Assembly: GCA_964490875.1 (NCBI GenBank)
Contig: CAZBEF010000003.1
Coordinates: 76,912 to 140,911, forward strand
Direction: 5' to 3'
Origin: CAYYYG01 sp964490875
GTDB taxonomy: Bacteria; Patescibacteriota; Microgenomatia; UBA1406; GWC2-37-13
Length of the DNA stretch: 64,000 nucleotides
Shown in pieces: positions 7,846 through 16,687 of this stretch. Within the stretch, counting starts at the first letter, position 1; each line of letters opens with the position of its first letter. The position numbers and the translations under genes were made by a program. The notes under the pieces are model-generated. The model was not told the DNA's origin. It worked only from the letters and a program-made list of their open reading frames with translations, and did not search any database.

Positions 7846-9774
7846 TTATTTAATAGTTACCGGTATGGTTTCAATTGTGAGGGGCTGATCAATTCCCAGG
7901 CCAAAGTATTCATCAGCATGCTGGGTGTTTCTCAACATAAAATCATAGATTTTGAACTGTATTTGTTTGATTTTTGAAGTAAGTTCATGTTGGGTTATTC
8001 GCTCATACATGGCATGAATGAGCCATTGTTTATGGTCTTCTTCGATTTTTATTAAATGATGCTGGGCCAGTTCATCCATTATTTCTTCGACATTCGGATC
8101 TTCCATAAATCCGAAGTTTACTTTCACGGTAGTAATACACCCTTTCAGTTCATCATTGTAGAAATTCTTAATTTCGTATCGTTCTTCATGAATATGCGGT
8201 TCTCGTTTCAAAACCACCGTCAAAAGAATAAGATCTCTCGGCAGCATACCATATCTATTAATAAACATCTGCTTTAAGGTCGGCAGTTTATCTTTGACCG
8301 ATTCAACAGGATCAGGAGTCATAACCACAATGGTCCGCGGCAAAAATTCATTAGAACTTTTCTTTAAATCAATCAGTTCGCTCATGGTCATGGTAGGATA
8401 GCTGCTGAATTCGCGGAGTGTATGCTTTCGGCCCCATTGCCAGGTTTTCATAATAAGCAGTACAAGCAGACCTATTGAAAGAGGTACGTATCCTCCTTCA
8501 AAAAGTTTCAGAGAATTGGCCGAAAGAAAGATTAAATCTACGGCGGCAAGCGGCACAAATAATCCGTATGCAGCAAATTTATTCCATTTCCACACATGTT
8601 CCGCCACCAAAACCATCGACACAGATGTCACGAGCATTACTCCGGAAACAGCTAAGCCGTATGCACCAGCAAGCCGAGAGCTGGATTGAAAACTCAAAAC
8701 AAGCAGCACACAGCCAACGTATAAAGCCCAGTTAACCGCAGGAACATAAATTTGCCCTTCATGCTCGTGGTGAGTATGAATAATTTTTGTATAGGGAAAT
8801 AGACCAAGTGATATCGCCTGAGTGATAAGAGAAAATGCTCCCGAAATGAGTGCTTGTGAAGCGATAATTGTGGCTGCTGTTGCCAAAATTACCATTGGAA
8901 TCAAAACTATGCGCGGCACCATACTATAAAAGATATTTTCGTTTATTATTTTCTCTCCGCCTAATACATACGCGCCCTGCCCTAAATAATTTAAAAGCAG
9001 CGAAGGATATACCAATGCGAACCAGCTGAATCGGATAGGGGAACGGCCGAAATGTCCCATATCGGCGTACATGGCCTCACCGCCTGTCACAACAAGCATT
9101 ACAGAACCTAAAATAAGAAAAATCATATGAATATTCTGGCTCATTATAAACTCGACTGCATATACGGGATTAACAGCCTTCAGAATATTGGGATGTGCAA
9201 TAATTTGTTTGCCTCCTAACACGGCAATTGATACAAACCAAATAATAATGATAGGGCCGAACAGCTTGCCAATTTTAGACGTTCCGCTACTTTGAATGAA
9301 GAAAAGCGCTGTCAATATTCCAATAGTAATCGGAACTACAAACGGCGAGAATGTTTCTGTTACAACCTTTAGCCCTTCAACAGCAGAAACGACACTAATT
9401 GCCGGGGTTATTATTCCATCACCAAATAGCAAACCAGCAGCCAGAATAAGTAATGCTGCAATAACCGCCTTACTTTTCGTATTTAGTTTTTTTAGTAAAC
9501 CATATAAAGCAAACACGCCGCCTTCACCATCATTGTCTGCTTTGAGAACGAAAATAACATATTTGAATGACACAATAATAGTCAGCGCCCATAAAACCAA
9601 ACTGGTGAAACCGAGCACATCTGCCTGAGTGATGTGATGTTTGAGATGTTGATATATTTCATTTACTGAATAAAGCGGGGAAGTGCCAATATCACCGTAT
9701 ACAACTCCCAGTGCACCTAAAGAAAGAACTAAAAACTTGTTAAAAGAAGAGCCGTTAGTTTTTTTTGAAGACAT
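7846..9774 (-). CDS. kup: KUP-family potassium uptake protein
   Basis: A 642-aa low-affinity K+/H+ symporter of the KUP/HAK/KT family. The N-terminus carries the family signature GALGVVYGDIGTSPLYSVNE, followed by DGEGGVFALYGLL and GDGIITPAISVVSAVEGL. About twelve membrane segments fill residues 15-460, and a cytoplasmic C-terminal domain of about 170 residues follows. Length and motif order are normal for the family. A TATACT box lies near 9818, about 40 bases before the ATG. Two small membrane-protein genes follow closely and probably share the transcript. Confidence 0.97.
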   Translation of the reverse strand: MSSKKTNGSSFNKFLVLSLGALGVVYGDIGTSPLYSVNEIYQHLKHHITQADVLGFTSLVLWALTIIVSFKYVIFVLKADNDGEGGVFALYGLLKKLNTKSKAVIAALLILAAGLLFGDGIITPAISVVSAVEGLKVVTETFSPFVVPITIGILTALFFIQSSGTSKIGKLFGPIIIIWFVSIAVLGGKQIIAHPNILKAVNPVYAVEFIMSQNIHMIFLILGSVMLVVTGGEAMYADMGHFGRSPIRFSWFALVYPSLLLNYLGQGAYVLGGEKIINENIFYSMVPRIVLIPMVILATAATIIASQALISGAFSLITQAISLGLFPYTKIIHTHHEHEGQIYVPAVNWALYVGCVLLVLSFQSSSRLAGAYGLAVSGVMLVTSVSMVLVAEHVWKWNKFAAYGLFVPLAAVDLIFLSANSLKLFEGGYVPLSIGLLVLLIMKTWQWGRKHTLREFSSYPTMTMSELIDLKKSSNEFLPRTIVVMTPDPVESVKDKLPTLKQMFINRYGMLPRDLILLTVVLKREPHIHEERYEIKNFYNDELKGCITTVKVNFGFMEDPNVEEIMDELAQHHLIKIEEDHKQWLIHAMYERITQHELTSKIKQIQFKIYDFMLRNTQHADEYFGLGIDQPLTIETIPVTIK

Positions 9775-9877
9775 AGCAGGCTTAAAAAAATATTAATTTT
9801 AAATTAGATAATTTTAGATAGTATAGCATAAATATGTACAATTTACTCAGATGATATGTAGTTGTGAGTCAAGTTTT

Positions 9878-9904
9878 AAAAAAAGTGAATCACAAGTGAT
9901 TCAC
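9878..9904 (-). terminator. Rho-independent terminator
   Basis: A perfect 9-bp stem (9885-9893 pairing with 9896-9904) with a 2-base loop is followed on the minus strand by seven T residues (A-run 9878-9884). It lies about 140 bases past the stop of the winged-helix membrane regulator and separates that gene from kup. A 2-base loop is too tight, so the real loop would open one or two pairs. Confidence 0.75.
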
Positions 9905-10042
9905 ATTACTTTTCAGTATAAATATCCACTCAAAATGGCATGTACATATTTTAAATGCATTTTTTGCAGGTAGAATTTCTGTTATTATAAAAGTTTGGCA
10001 AAAAAATCTCTGCAATGTAGTGAAAGGAATAATAGGGAGAGT

Positions 10043-11311
10043 TTATCTTACCGATATACGATCGATTAAAGAAGGTTCTATCTTATACGTCTTCTCTTTA
10101 TAGACAATCAATTTGAAACCGGCTTTTTTATTTACAGCCAGCATAGCATCATAAATTTTTCTGCTATTCTCCTGATTGCCAGATTCATGAAAATATTCCA
10201 GCAGTTCTTCCTGGTTCCATGTTTTTTCACTTTTATTAAACAGTGCCTGAAGTAATTTATATTGATGCGAATCTACCGGAATATCCATAGTTTCTTCGTT
10301 AATTTGCAGCTTTCCTTCCTTTTGCATAAATATAATCGACTGAGGAATAAACTCGTGTGATTCTGCTTGTTTGAGCAAAGTTCTCACATTAAACATCTTA
10401 ATAATAAAAATAATGCCGATTCCTGTACCAAGCAATGTCATCGCAAGAGCATAAGGTAGATACTGCCAAATGCCGTTATGAATGAAATCAATTGATTCAC
10501 CGGCTACAACAACGGCACGGGGTGTCTGGGAGTCATCAACCAGAGTCTGGCTTACTATGTAAAAATTTTCTTTTGTCTCAGTATCCTGAACTGTTATTTC
10601 AGATTTATTCTTAATTATCGAATTGACATAGCTCGGATCAATAAATGAAGGAGTTCGGCCATTATTACTCAGTACTTTATTAAATGTATCTACTACTTCG
10701 AAGGACACATCATAATCTATGTCGCGGATATCGATTTTTTTAATTTTAATGGTCGAGTTGGTAATGTGTATCTGGGATATTAGTTTATTGAGATTTCGTT
10801 CCAGTTTTTCATCCACCTCGGATTGAGAAGTTGGGATTGGATTAAAGTAAGAAACCATTGCAACACCATACGTAGTATTTCCTTTCACCAGGGGTTTAGA
10901 ATACACGCGCCATTTTTCGTTGGTAACTCCGTTTATGGTCTGAGGAGATGAAAAAGAAATCAGTCGTTTATAGTCTGATGTATCAAGCAAGCCACTAATG
11001 GTTTGATTTCTTTCAATGACAAAACCATCGGTAGTAATTATATAGAGAGGTGTAATAAAGCCGCTCGAACCGGTTGGATGTGGCGTCAGGGGATCGGCAT
11101 TATAGAGCGTAGTGTCCCATTTTCCATCTATATAGCGAAGATCGTTCCTAATTCGATCTGTGAGTTTGTACAGAGATGTTTTTACTTGAGAAAGAAAAAT
11201 CATCTGAAATACAAACGCGGTTATTAAAAAGAACATCATAAAAAGCAGTGCCAGTAGTGTTGCAGAGATAATTATTCGTTTAGTCTGTGTGGTGCTTAAA
11301 AATAGACCCAT
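10043..11311 (-). CDS. Membrane-spanning one-component regulator with cytoplasmic winged helix
   Basis: The 422-aa protein has a TM segment (about 12-37), a roughly 235-residue outside sensor region resembling a dCache/double-PAS input, a second TM (about 283-303) and a C-terminal cytoplasmic domain. The C-terminal 100 residues (from MDIPVDSHQYKLLQALF) look like an OmpR/PhoB-type winged helix: a strand, three helices and a basic hairpin ending VYKEKTYKIEPS. No histidine kinase or receiver domain is present. This would be a sensor that binds DNA from the membrane, like CadC/ToxR but with reversed domain order. TATAAT at 11320-11325 is 8 bases before the ATG. It follows the surface-protein gene, which may be a target. 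Confidence 0.8.
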   Translation of the reverse strand: MGLFLSTTQTKRIIISATLLALLFMMFFLITAFVFQMIFLSQVKTSLYKLTDRIRNDLRYIDGKWDTTLYNADPLTPHPTGSSGFITPLYIITTDGFVIERNQTISGLLDTSDYKRLISFSSPQTINGVTNEKWRVYSKPLVKGNTTYGVAMVSYFNPIPTSQSEVDEKLERNLNKLISQIHITNSTIKIKKIDIRDIDYDVSFEVVDTFNKVLSNNGRTPSFIDPSYVNSIIKNKSEITVQDTETKENFYIVSQTLVDDSQTPRAVVVAGESIDFIHNGIWQYLPYALAMTLLGTGIGIIFIIKMFNVRTLLKQAESHEFIPQSIIFMQKEGKLQINEETMDIPVDSHQYKLLQALFNKSEKTWNQEELLEYFHESGNQENSRKIYDAMLAVNKKAGFKLIVYKEKTYKIEPSLIDRISVR

Positions 11312-11338
11312 AATAGTGAATTATAGCAGAAAGTTGGG

Positions 11339-13468
11339 TTATTTTATTCCATTCTCTGGATTAAAGCCTTTCAGCAGCCAAATATTGAAGTCTACTATAT
11401 CAACTACGGCATTCTGTTCGTTTGGCAGGTTGCCGGAATTAGGATAATTAAAGTTTGCGTCCATTGCGTTGCCGTCGCCATCGGCATCCGGTCCGCAGGC
11501 ACTCAGATTATCAAATCGGCAGTGGGCGAAGTTTTCACTTCTCCAGATTTCAAAGTCTACAAGAGATGTCCATTTGCCCCGATTATCAGCTTTACAGTCC
11601 GCATCGCCGACGTTTTTGCGTGCACAAGGAACACCGGGAATCGTAGTCGCTGTGGCAATCGGAGTTAATGTTATGACAGGTGTCGGTGTTTTAGTTGGAG
11701 TTGGTGTTTTTATTGCCGTTGGAGTTGCTGTTGGAGCATTGACAATCGTTACCGTAATAGGCTGCGCATCGCAGAACGATTGTGTACCAGTTGTATTCTT
11801 TACAGTACCTCTTGCAGTTATTCTGGCTGTCCCCGTAATAGAACCCGCCTTCAATGTCATTTTATATGGAGAGGTTGAAGTTGTATACGGTGTGCCGCTC
11901 AGAACGAGAGATGCAGGTACCTGAGTGTCTATCACATAGGTAACAGATACTGCTGTATAGCCGGATGCCGGTGTAAGTGCAGACGATACCGATGATGAGC
12001 TATTTATTACAATACTATTATTTGTATCAAGTGCAGAAGTGTTTATGGATACGGAACACGCCGCACCAGGTTTCATTGTCGGTGTAGGTGTTTTGGTGGC
12101 AGTTGGCGTTGGAGTTTTGGTAAAGGTTGGCGTTGGTATTTGGGTTGCTGTTGGAGTAGCAGTTGCAGCACTCGGTTTACAAACTCCGCTTACACAGGAT
12201 GTCCCGTCAGGTCGACACGGTCCTCTATAGTACGCAATATCCCCATTAAGACAGAAATTTTCAAGTATTCCTTCGGTAACACATTTATCAACATAATTAA
12301 TTGTTTGCATGGCTGTTCCGTTCCACTGCTTTACTGTTGTTGTCCCGGCAGTAGCAAAGTTTTGCGAGTTATTGTTTTCACCATCCGGATCGGTGCATAC
12401 AGATGTAGGTGTAGGTGTCGCTGAAGGTATTGGGGTATTCGATGGAGTTGGTGTGTCTACAGCAGTTGGTGTGGCTGTTGGGGGATTAGCTTTACATGCT
12501 CCGGAGCTGCAAGAATACCCATTGGCACATGCCCTGGTTGTGTAGGCAATATTATTGTTGAGGCAATGATATTCAGTCATTAAACCGGCAGCCGTACAGG
12601 CGTCATAATAATCCACGTTTTGCATGGCTGTTCCACTCCACTGGCTTACGGTAGTTTTGCCAGCAATAACAAAGTTTGTTGATGAGTTGTTTTCTCCATC
12701 GGGATCAGTACACACAGGTGTCGGAGTAGGTGTCGCAGTCGGCTCAGCAAGATAAGAACAACAGCACGCTACGTTTGTTGAACATACATATGAAGAGTGG
12801 GTATAAGTTCCGGCAGGGCAGGCAGCTCCTTTTGCGGCGCAGACTCCCATATCATAGCCCGGGCGTTCACACTCTTTTAGACATTCGGCATAAATATAAG
12901 GCGTCGGGGTAGGCGTTTTTGTTGCTGTTGGGGTGATTGTTGGAGAAGGCGATATGGATGGCTGAGGAAGAAAAGAACAACAGCACGCTACGTTTGTTGA
13001 ACATACATATGAAGAGTGGGTATAAGTTCCGGCAGGGCAGGCAGCTCCTTTTGCGGCGCAGACTCCCATATCATAGCCCGGGCGTTCACACTCTTTTAGA
13101 CATTCGGCATAAATATAAGGCGTCGGGGTAGGCGTAGGAATTTTTGTTGGTGTGGCTGTAGGTTTTGGGGTTGATGTTGGAACCGGATTATATACGCAGC
13201 AGCATGTACTTGTCTTAGAACACGAATAGGTGCTTGGTTTATCATTAGCAGAACAAACATTGTTTGTCGGACAATATCCGCTGTCCGCTCCGATTCCGAC
13301 ACAATATGTTGTACAGGTACTCACTGTTTGCGCAGAAGATTTTTGCTGAATAACGGTGTTTCGAATTTGCTGTGTTGCAACGACTAAAGCCAATAAAAAT
13401 GAAATTCCAATTACACCTAAGAGTGTTCCTATTTCACCACGTTTGTTTCTTAAAGAATCTGATATCAT
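11339..13468 (-). CDS. Secreted Cys-rich repeat protein with Pro/Thr stalks and dockerin-like C-terminus
   Basis: A 709-aa surface protein. The order is: an N-terminal membrane anchor (about 10-32), a Cys-rich unit, two identical roughly 48-residue Cys-rich units beginning YIYAECLKECERPGYDMG, two diverged roughly 75-residue units beginning CTDPDGENN, a roughly 110-residue Ig-like region, then a C-terminal module. Units are joined by PTATPTPTP linkers. The C-terminal module carries two calcium-loop-like segments, GDADCKADNRG and DADGDGNAMDAN, each followed by a VDFxIW helix, which is the dockerin type I pattern. Family knowledge suggests dockerins bind cohesins; no cohesin is seen here. It probably forms an extracellular stalk for adhesion or assembly. 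Confidence 0.85.
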   Translation of the reverse strand: MISDSLRNKRGEIGTLLGVIGISFLLALVVATQQIRNTVIQQKSSAQTVSTCTTYCVGIGADSGYCPTNNVCSANDKPSTYSCSKTSTCCCVYNPVPTSTPKPTATPTKIPTPTPTPYIYAECLKECERPGYDMGVCAAKGAACPAGTYTHSSYVCSTNVACCCSFLPQPSISPSPTITPTATKTPTPTPYIYAECLKECERPGYDMGVCAAKGAACPAGTYTHSSYVCSTNVACCCSYLAEPTATPTPTPVCTDPDGENNSSTNFVIAGKTTVSQWSGTAMQNVDYYDACTAAGLMTEYHCLNNNIAYTTRACANGYSCSSGACKANPPTATPTAVDTPTPSNTPIPSATPTPTSVCTDPDGENNNSQNFATAGTTTVKQWNGTAMQTINYVDKCVTEGILENFCLNGDIAYYRGPCRPDGTSCVSGVCKPSAATATPTATQIPTPTFTKTPTPTATKTPTPTMKPGAACSVSINTSALDTNNSIVINSSSSVSSALTPASGYTAVSVTYVIDTQVPASLVLSGTPYTTSTSPYKMTLKAGSITGTARITARGTVKNTTGTQSFCDAQPITVTIVNAPTATPTAIKTPTPTKTPTPVITLTPIATATTIPGVPCARKNVGDADCKADNRGKWTSLVDFEIWRSENFAHCRFDNLSACGPDADGDGNAMDANFNYPNSGNLPNEQNAVVDIVDFNIWLLKGFNPENGIK
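12754..13134 (-). repeat. Perfect 162-bp intragenic direct repeat
   Basis: Bases 12754-12915 and 12973-13134 (offset 219) appear identical, including the third codon positions. Each encodes one Cys-rich unit of the surface protein plus part of the Pro/Thr linker; the 57 bases between them encode another PT linker that does differ. Identity without synonymous change implies recent duplication or active gene conversion, and a potential for repeat-number variation by recombination. Confidence 0.95.
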
Positions 13469-13570
13469 ATCCTATTTTTTATCAGTATTACACAATATTT
13501 TTTTGTAGTCAATAACAAATATCACAAGTAGGCTGTTTGGTAGAATATAATATATACATTAGCTTTTTTT

Positions 13571-14416
13571 ATGGATACAAAAACAAAAGTTCTGATTGTT
13601 TTAGCAGTTATTGTTGGCGGTGCGGGTTTGTTTAACAACATTAAAAGCCGCGATGTGCGGCTTAAGTCACCATCAAATATTGCTCCACAGCCTACAAATT
13701 CTGAATTACTTCTCAGTAAAAAATCTACCGAAATTGTGACATCTGATGTAGTGTATTTTCAGGATGTTAATGGCACCAATATTACTGGTTTGTATGCTTA
13801 TCCAAAAAAATCCGGTAATTATCCTGGGATAGTTATGATTCATGAATGGTGGGGATTAAATAACAATATAAAAGATATGGCAAAAGAACTAGCAAAAGAA
13901 GGATATAAGGTACTGGCAGTGGATTTATATAAAGGAAAAGTTGCTCAATCTCCAGAAGAAGCCCGAGAGTTAGTTTCATCGGTAAATGATCAGGAATCTA
14001 TTGCAAATCTTAAAGCTGCGGTAGCATTTTTGGAGTCCAATAATGCACCCCGTATTGCATCGCTTGGATGGTGTTTCGGCGGGGGGCAGTCGCTTCAGTT
14101 ATCGTTGAATGAACCAGTTGACGCTACCGTAATTTATTACGGCACACCGCTTATCACCGATAAAACGCAGCTGGCTTCGTTAGGCGGCCCTGTGCTGGGA
14201 ATTTTTGGCGATAAAGATATGGCAATTCCTGTTGCGAAAGTAAATGAATTCCAGACATACTTAAATGAACTGAATATTAAGAATGAAGTCATTATATACC
14301 CTGGCGTTGGTCATGCATTTGCTAATCCGTCTGGCTCTACATGGTCGCCAAAAACTACTCGTGAAGCATGGAGTGTAACACTGAAGTTTCTTGAAGAAAA
14401 TCTTCGTTCCAATTAA
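13571..14416 (+). CDS. Membrane-anchored dienelactone hydrolase family protein
   Basis: A 281-aa protein with an N-terminal anchor (about 7-24) and a dienelactone-hydrolase domain. The signature is IVMIHEWWGLNNNI, then the nucleophile GWCFGGGQS (Cys), the acid in FGDKDMAIP and the His in GVGHAFANP, which together make the Cys-Asp-His triad. In this position the domain is exported, unlike the soluble degradative enzymes, so the substrate is probably an extracellular ester; this is inference. A TATAAT-like box lies near 13545. The 3' end overlaps the convergent response regulator by 4 bases. Confidence 0.92.
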   Translation: MDTKTKVLIVLAVIVGGAGLFNNIKSRDVRLKSPSNIAPQPTNSELLLSKKSTEIVTSDVVYFQDVNGTNITGLYAYPKKSGNYPGIVMIHEWWGLNNNIKDMAKELAKEGYKVLAVDLYKGKVAQSPEEARELVSSVNDQESIANLKAAVAFLESNNAPRIASLGWCFGGGQSLQLSLNEPVDATVIYYGTPLITDKTQLASLGGPVLGIFGDKDMAIPVAKVNEFQTYLNELNIKNEVIIYPGVGHAFANPSGSTWSPKTTREAWSVTLKFLEENLRSN

Positions 14417-14778
14417 TTATTTCCTAAATATTTCTGGATTTTTTCAAGCAGACTATCAACCTCAAATGGTTTTTCTAAAAAATCATCTGCTCCTGCGTCT
14501 TCTGTGCTTTTTTTAATATCCCGGCTTGCGGAAATCATGATAATAGGTATATCTTTGGTTTTTTTATTTTTCTTGAGTTTTTTGCATATTTCACGGCCGT
14601 CCGTACCAGACATCCATATATCAAGCAATAATAAATCCGGCTTTTCTTTTTTCATCATAGGAATAACCCGGCCGTCCACAGTAGATTTCACAGTATAGTC
14701 GGCCATCTCCAACACCATCTCAAGTGATTCTACAATTGCCTGGTCATCGTCTGCGATGAGTATTTTTTTGGAGGCCAT
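14413..14778 (-). CDS. Single-domain response regulator
   Basis: A 121-aa receiver when started at MASKKILIADDD; an upstream ATG at 14799 would add seven residues with no family support. It shows the DDD acidic cluster, the phospho-acceptor in LLLLDIWMSGTDG, the Ser of MISASRD and the Lys of FLEKPFEV. No output domain. No kinase is adjacent, so the partner is unknown. It converges on the dienelactone hydrolase with a 4-base overlap. Confidence 0.95.
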   Translation of the reverse strand: MASKKILIADDDQAIVESLEMVLEMADYTVKSTVDGRVIPMMKKEKPDLLLLDIWMSGTDGREICKKLKKNKKTKDIPIIMISASRDIKKSTEDAGADDFLEKPFEVDSLLEKIQKYLGNN

Positions 14779-14912
14779 ATAGTTTAGATAAATTTCCATA
14801 GTGTTAAGGAAAAGTATTAGGCAGTGATTCTAACACAGTAATATAAGAAGTCTGCAAGAAATAAATTCTTGTTTATGCACTTGATATTCGGACAGATAGA
14901 AATTTATCCGGG

Positions 14913-16538
14913 TTATTTACCATGAATTATTTGCGCAAGAGCGAGCTGTAATTCTGTACTTCCCCAGAATAATGGTGTATTGGGATTGGGTAATGCCGTT
15001 CCTTTATACTGCATTATAGATTCAGGAGCCCTGAATGGCGGAATATCTATCTCTTCTATCTTTCCGTCAGCAAAGCGTAAACTTGTCTCTCCTTCTCCGG
15101 TGATTCCGCTTAATACTCCTAAAACCATTTCGGTTCTTATTCTTTTATATACTTCTACACCTGTTTTTTTATGTTGTTTATCTGCCCATTCTGCCAGTTG
15201 TGCTGAAGGGTGAAGCCATAACGCTTCATGTTCCACCCCTCCGACTAATTCGCCGCGCATTCGAAATTCATTTTTTCCCGATCTATCAGTCCAATTTGCC
15301 GGATCAGCATAAAATTTATACAAAGGAACAAGGACTTCTTCAGATACAAATGGATATGATGTACCGTCAGCATAATAGCTATCATTTCTGTATCTGGCCA
15401 TTCCACCGATTCTACCATTCTGCATTTGAAGCGAAAGAATACTTTGAAGTAAAAGTTGTTCATATTGTTGTACTAGATCATGCTTATAAGCATTGGGAAT
15501 ACTTTTTCTTTTTGTTAACGCTTGAGGGACACCATGTTGAAGCAGATAAATTAAGGCAGCATTTCCAACATTGAATGACGGATCTTTTGAATCTCTTCTT
15601 ACAGAAGCTTCATCGCCAATTTGTTCTTCCAGCAGATTGAGTGTTTCATCCGAGAATAAAGCTGCTGCCTCATAAAATTTTTTTTGTTGATATTTTGGTG
15701 GAAGTCTTTTTTTTACTGTATTAAAACCTCCCTGCAGAAATTCGAATCCCGGTTTGTCTACACACTTGAGAATTCGATCGGCTAGAGCCCAGTTAAGCGC
15801 ATTGGTTGAAGAGCGGATTGCCCGAATTTCTTCCCATGAACCAACGTCTTCACAATACGGGTAACCCACAGACATCAGAAACGGCAGTGTTTTTGCAAGA
15901 AATTGTTTGTGCGCCTTAGTTAAATCATCTACAGAAATTGTTCCGTTTTCCAAAGCGTCCAATGCAGTAATTGCTGTCATCTGCCAAGCGTCCTGATTGT
16001 GGCGCCATCCTTCCTTTTTTCTCCCATCCAGGTTATTAAATCCTAACCTGATATGCGGCCAGCTATCATGATCATCCGGATCACTCTCCCTATTAATTAT
16101 TTTATTAAATCTAGTAAGTTGAGCCCGCGTAGACATGAGTGTCAGACAGGTCGTGATCAGTTTCTTAGCCTGTGCACCTTCATCTCTAAAAACATCCTCA
16201 TTAAGTTTAAACATTCTCATCTTTGCATCTGCAATACGCGTCAGGTCGCGGATCCAAACCGCACTTGTCATATCAATAGTACCATTTTCGGAAGCATTCA
16301 CCACAGTAAGCACAGTTTTAACGCCGTTTATATTTACCGAAATATCCTGAAGGGGAACTCTAAAGGCCCCGCTTATATTAAGTAGTTCATATACTTCTTT
16401 TAAAGTTGATTGTGGATTTGCTAATAAAGGATCCTTGCCGATAATTTCAGCAATGGCACAATTACGAAAGTCAAAGTCGTTTGCATTAGTTCTTGTAGCT
16501 GGTATTTCTGAGTGTGATTGAACTACTTCTAGTCCCAT
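14913..16538 (-). CDS. GH15/phosphorylase-kinase-alpha-like (alpha/alpha) barrel protein
   Basis: A 541-aa soluble protein. The motifs SAVWIRDLTRIADAK, WRHNQDAWQMTAIT and YCEDVGSWEEIRAIRSSTNA recall the glucoamylase/phosphorylase-kinase-alpha family, where NDxxG and WEE segments line the active site of an (alpha/alpha)6 barrel. Later segments (RYRNDSYYADGTSYPF, TPLFWGSTELQLALAQI) also fit a helical barrel ending in an aromatic-lined pocket. There is no signal peptide, so it would act on internal glycans or have become regulatory. The family assignment is from motif shape only. A perfect palindrome lies just before the ATG. Confidence 0.65.
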   Translation of the reverse strand: MGLEVVQSHSEIPATRTNANDFDFRNCAIAEIIGKDPLLANPQSTLKEVYELLNISGAFRVPLQDISVNINGVKTVLTVVNASENGTIDMTSAVWIRDLTRIADAKMRMFKLNEDVFRDEGAQAKKLITTCLTLMSTRAQLTRFNKIINRESDPDDHDSWPHIRLGFNNLDGRKKEGWRHNQDAWQMTAITALDALENGTISVDDLTKAHKQFLAKTLPFLMSVGYPYCEDVGSWEEIRAIRSSTNALNWALADRILKCVDKPGFEFLQGGFNTVKKRLPPKYQQKKFYEAAALFSDETLNLLEEQIGDEASVRRDSKDPSFNVGNAALIYLLQHGVPQALTKRKSIPNAYKHDLVQQYEQLLLQSILSLQMQNGRIGGMARYRNDSYYADGTSYPFVSEEVLVPLYKFYADPANWTDRSGKNEFRMRGELVGGVEHEALWLHPSAQLAEWADKQHKKTGVEVYKRIRTEMVLGVLSGITGEGETSLRFADGKIEEIDIPPFRAPESIMQYKGTALPNPNTPLFWGSTELQLALAQIIHGK

Positions 16539-16539
16539 A

Positions 16540-16560
16540 ATTATGATTAATAATCATAAT
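16540..16560. promoter_or_regulatory. Perfect 21-bp palindrome upstream of the GH15-like gene
   Basis: Ten bases (ATTATGATTA), one central A and the exact inverted repeat lie one base upstream of the gene's start codon at 16538. This could be a repressor operator overlapping the transcription start or a hairpin masking the start. No T-run follows on the minus strand to make it a terminator. Confidence 0.5.
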
Positions 16561-16687
16561 ATAGTTAATAAAAATAGTATTATAGCATATATTATTATTC
16601 AATTTTACTATTGAAAAGCTATGGTCAGCGATTCGTAGTTAATTGCAATGGGTGAAAACAGTCAGTTCTAGCGGTGCAAAGGGTCCG

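Noticed and set aside
11469..12545. Several Val/Gly-rich plus-strand frames (VGVGVLVGVGV type)
   Set aside because: They are reverse readings of the Pro/Thr linker codons of the surface protein.
12754..13134. Possible CRISPR-like or tandem satellite array
   Set aside because: Only two copies, both coding in frame for a Cys-rich unit; no spacers and no cas genes.
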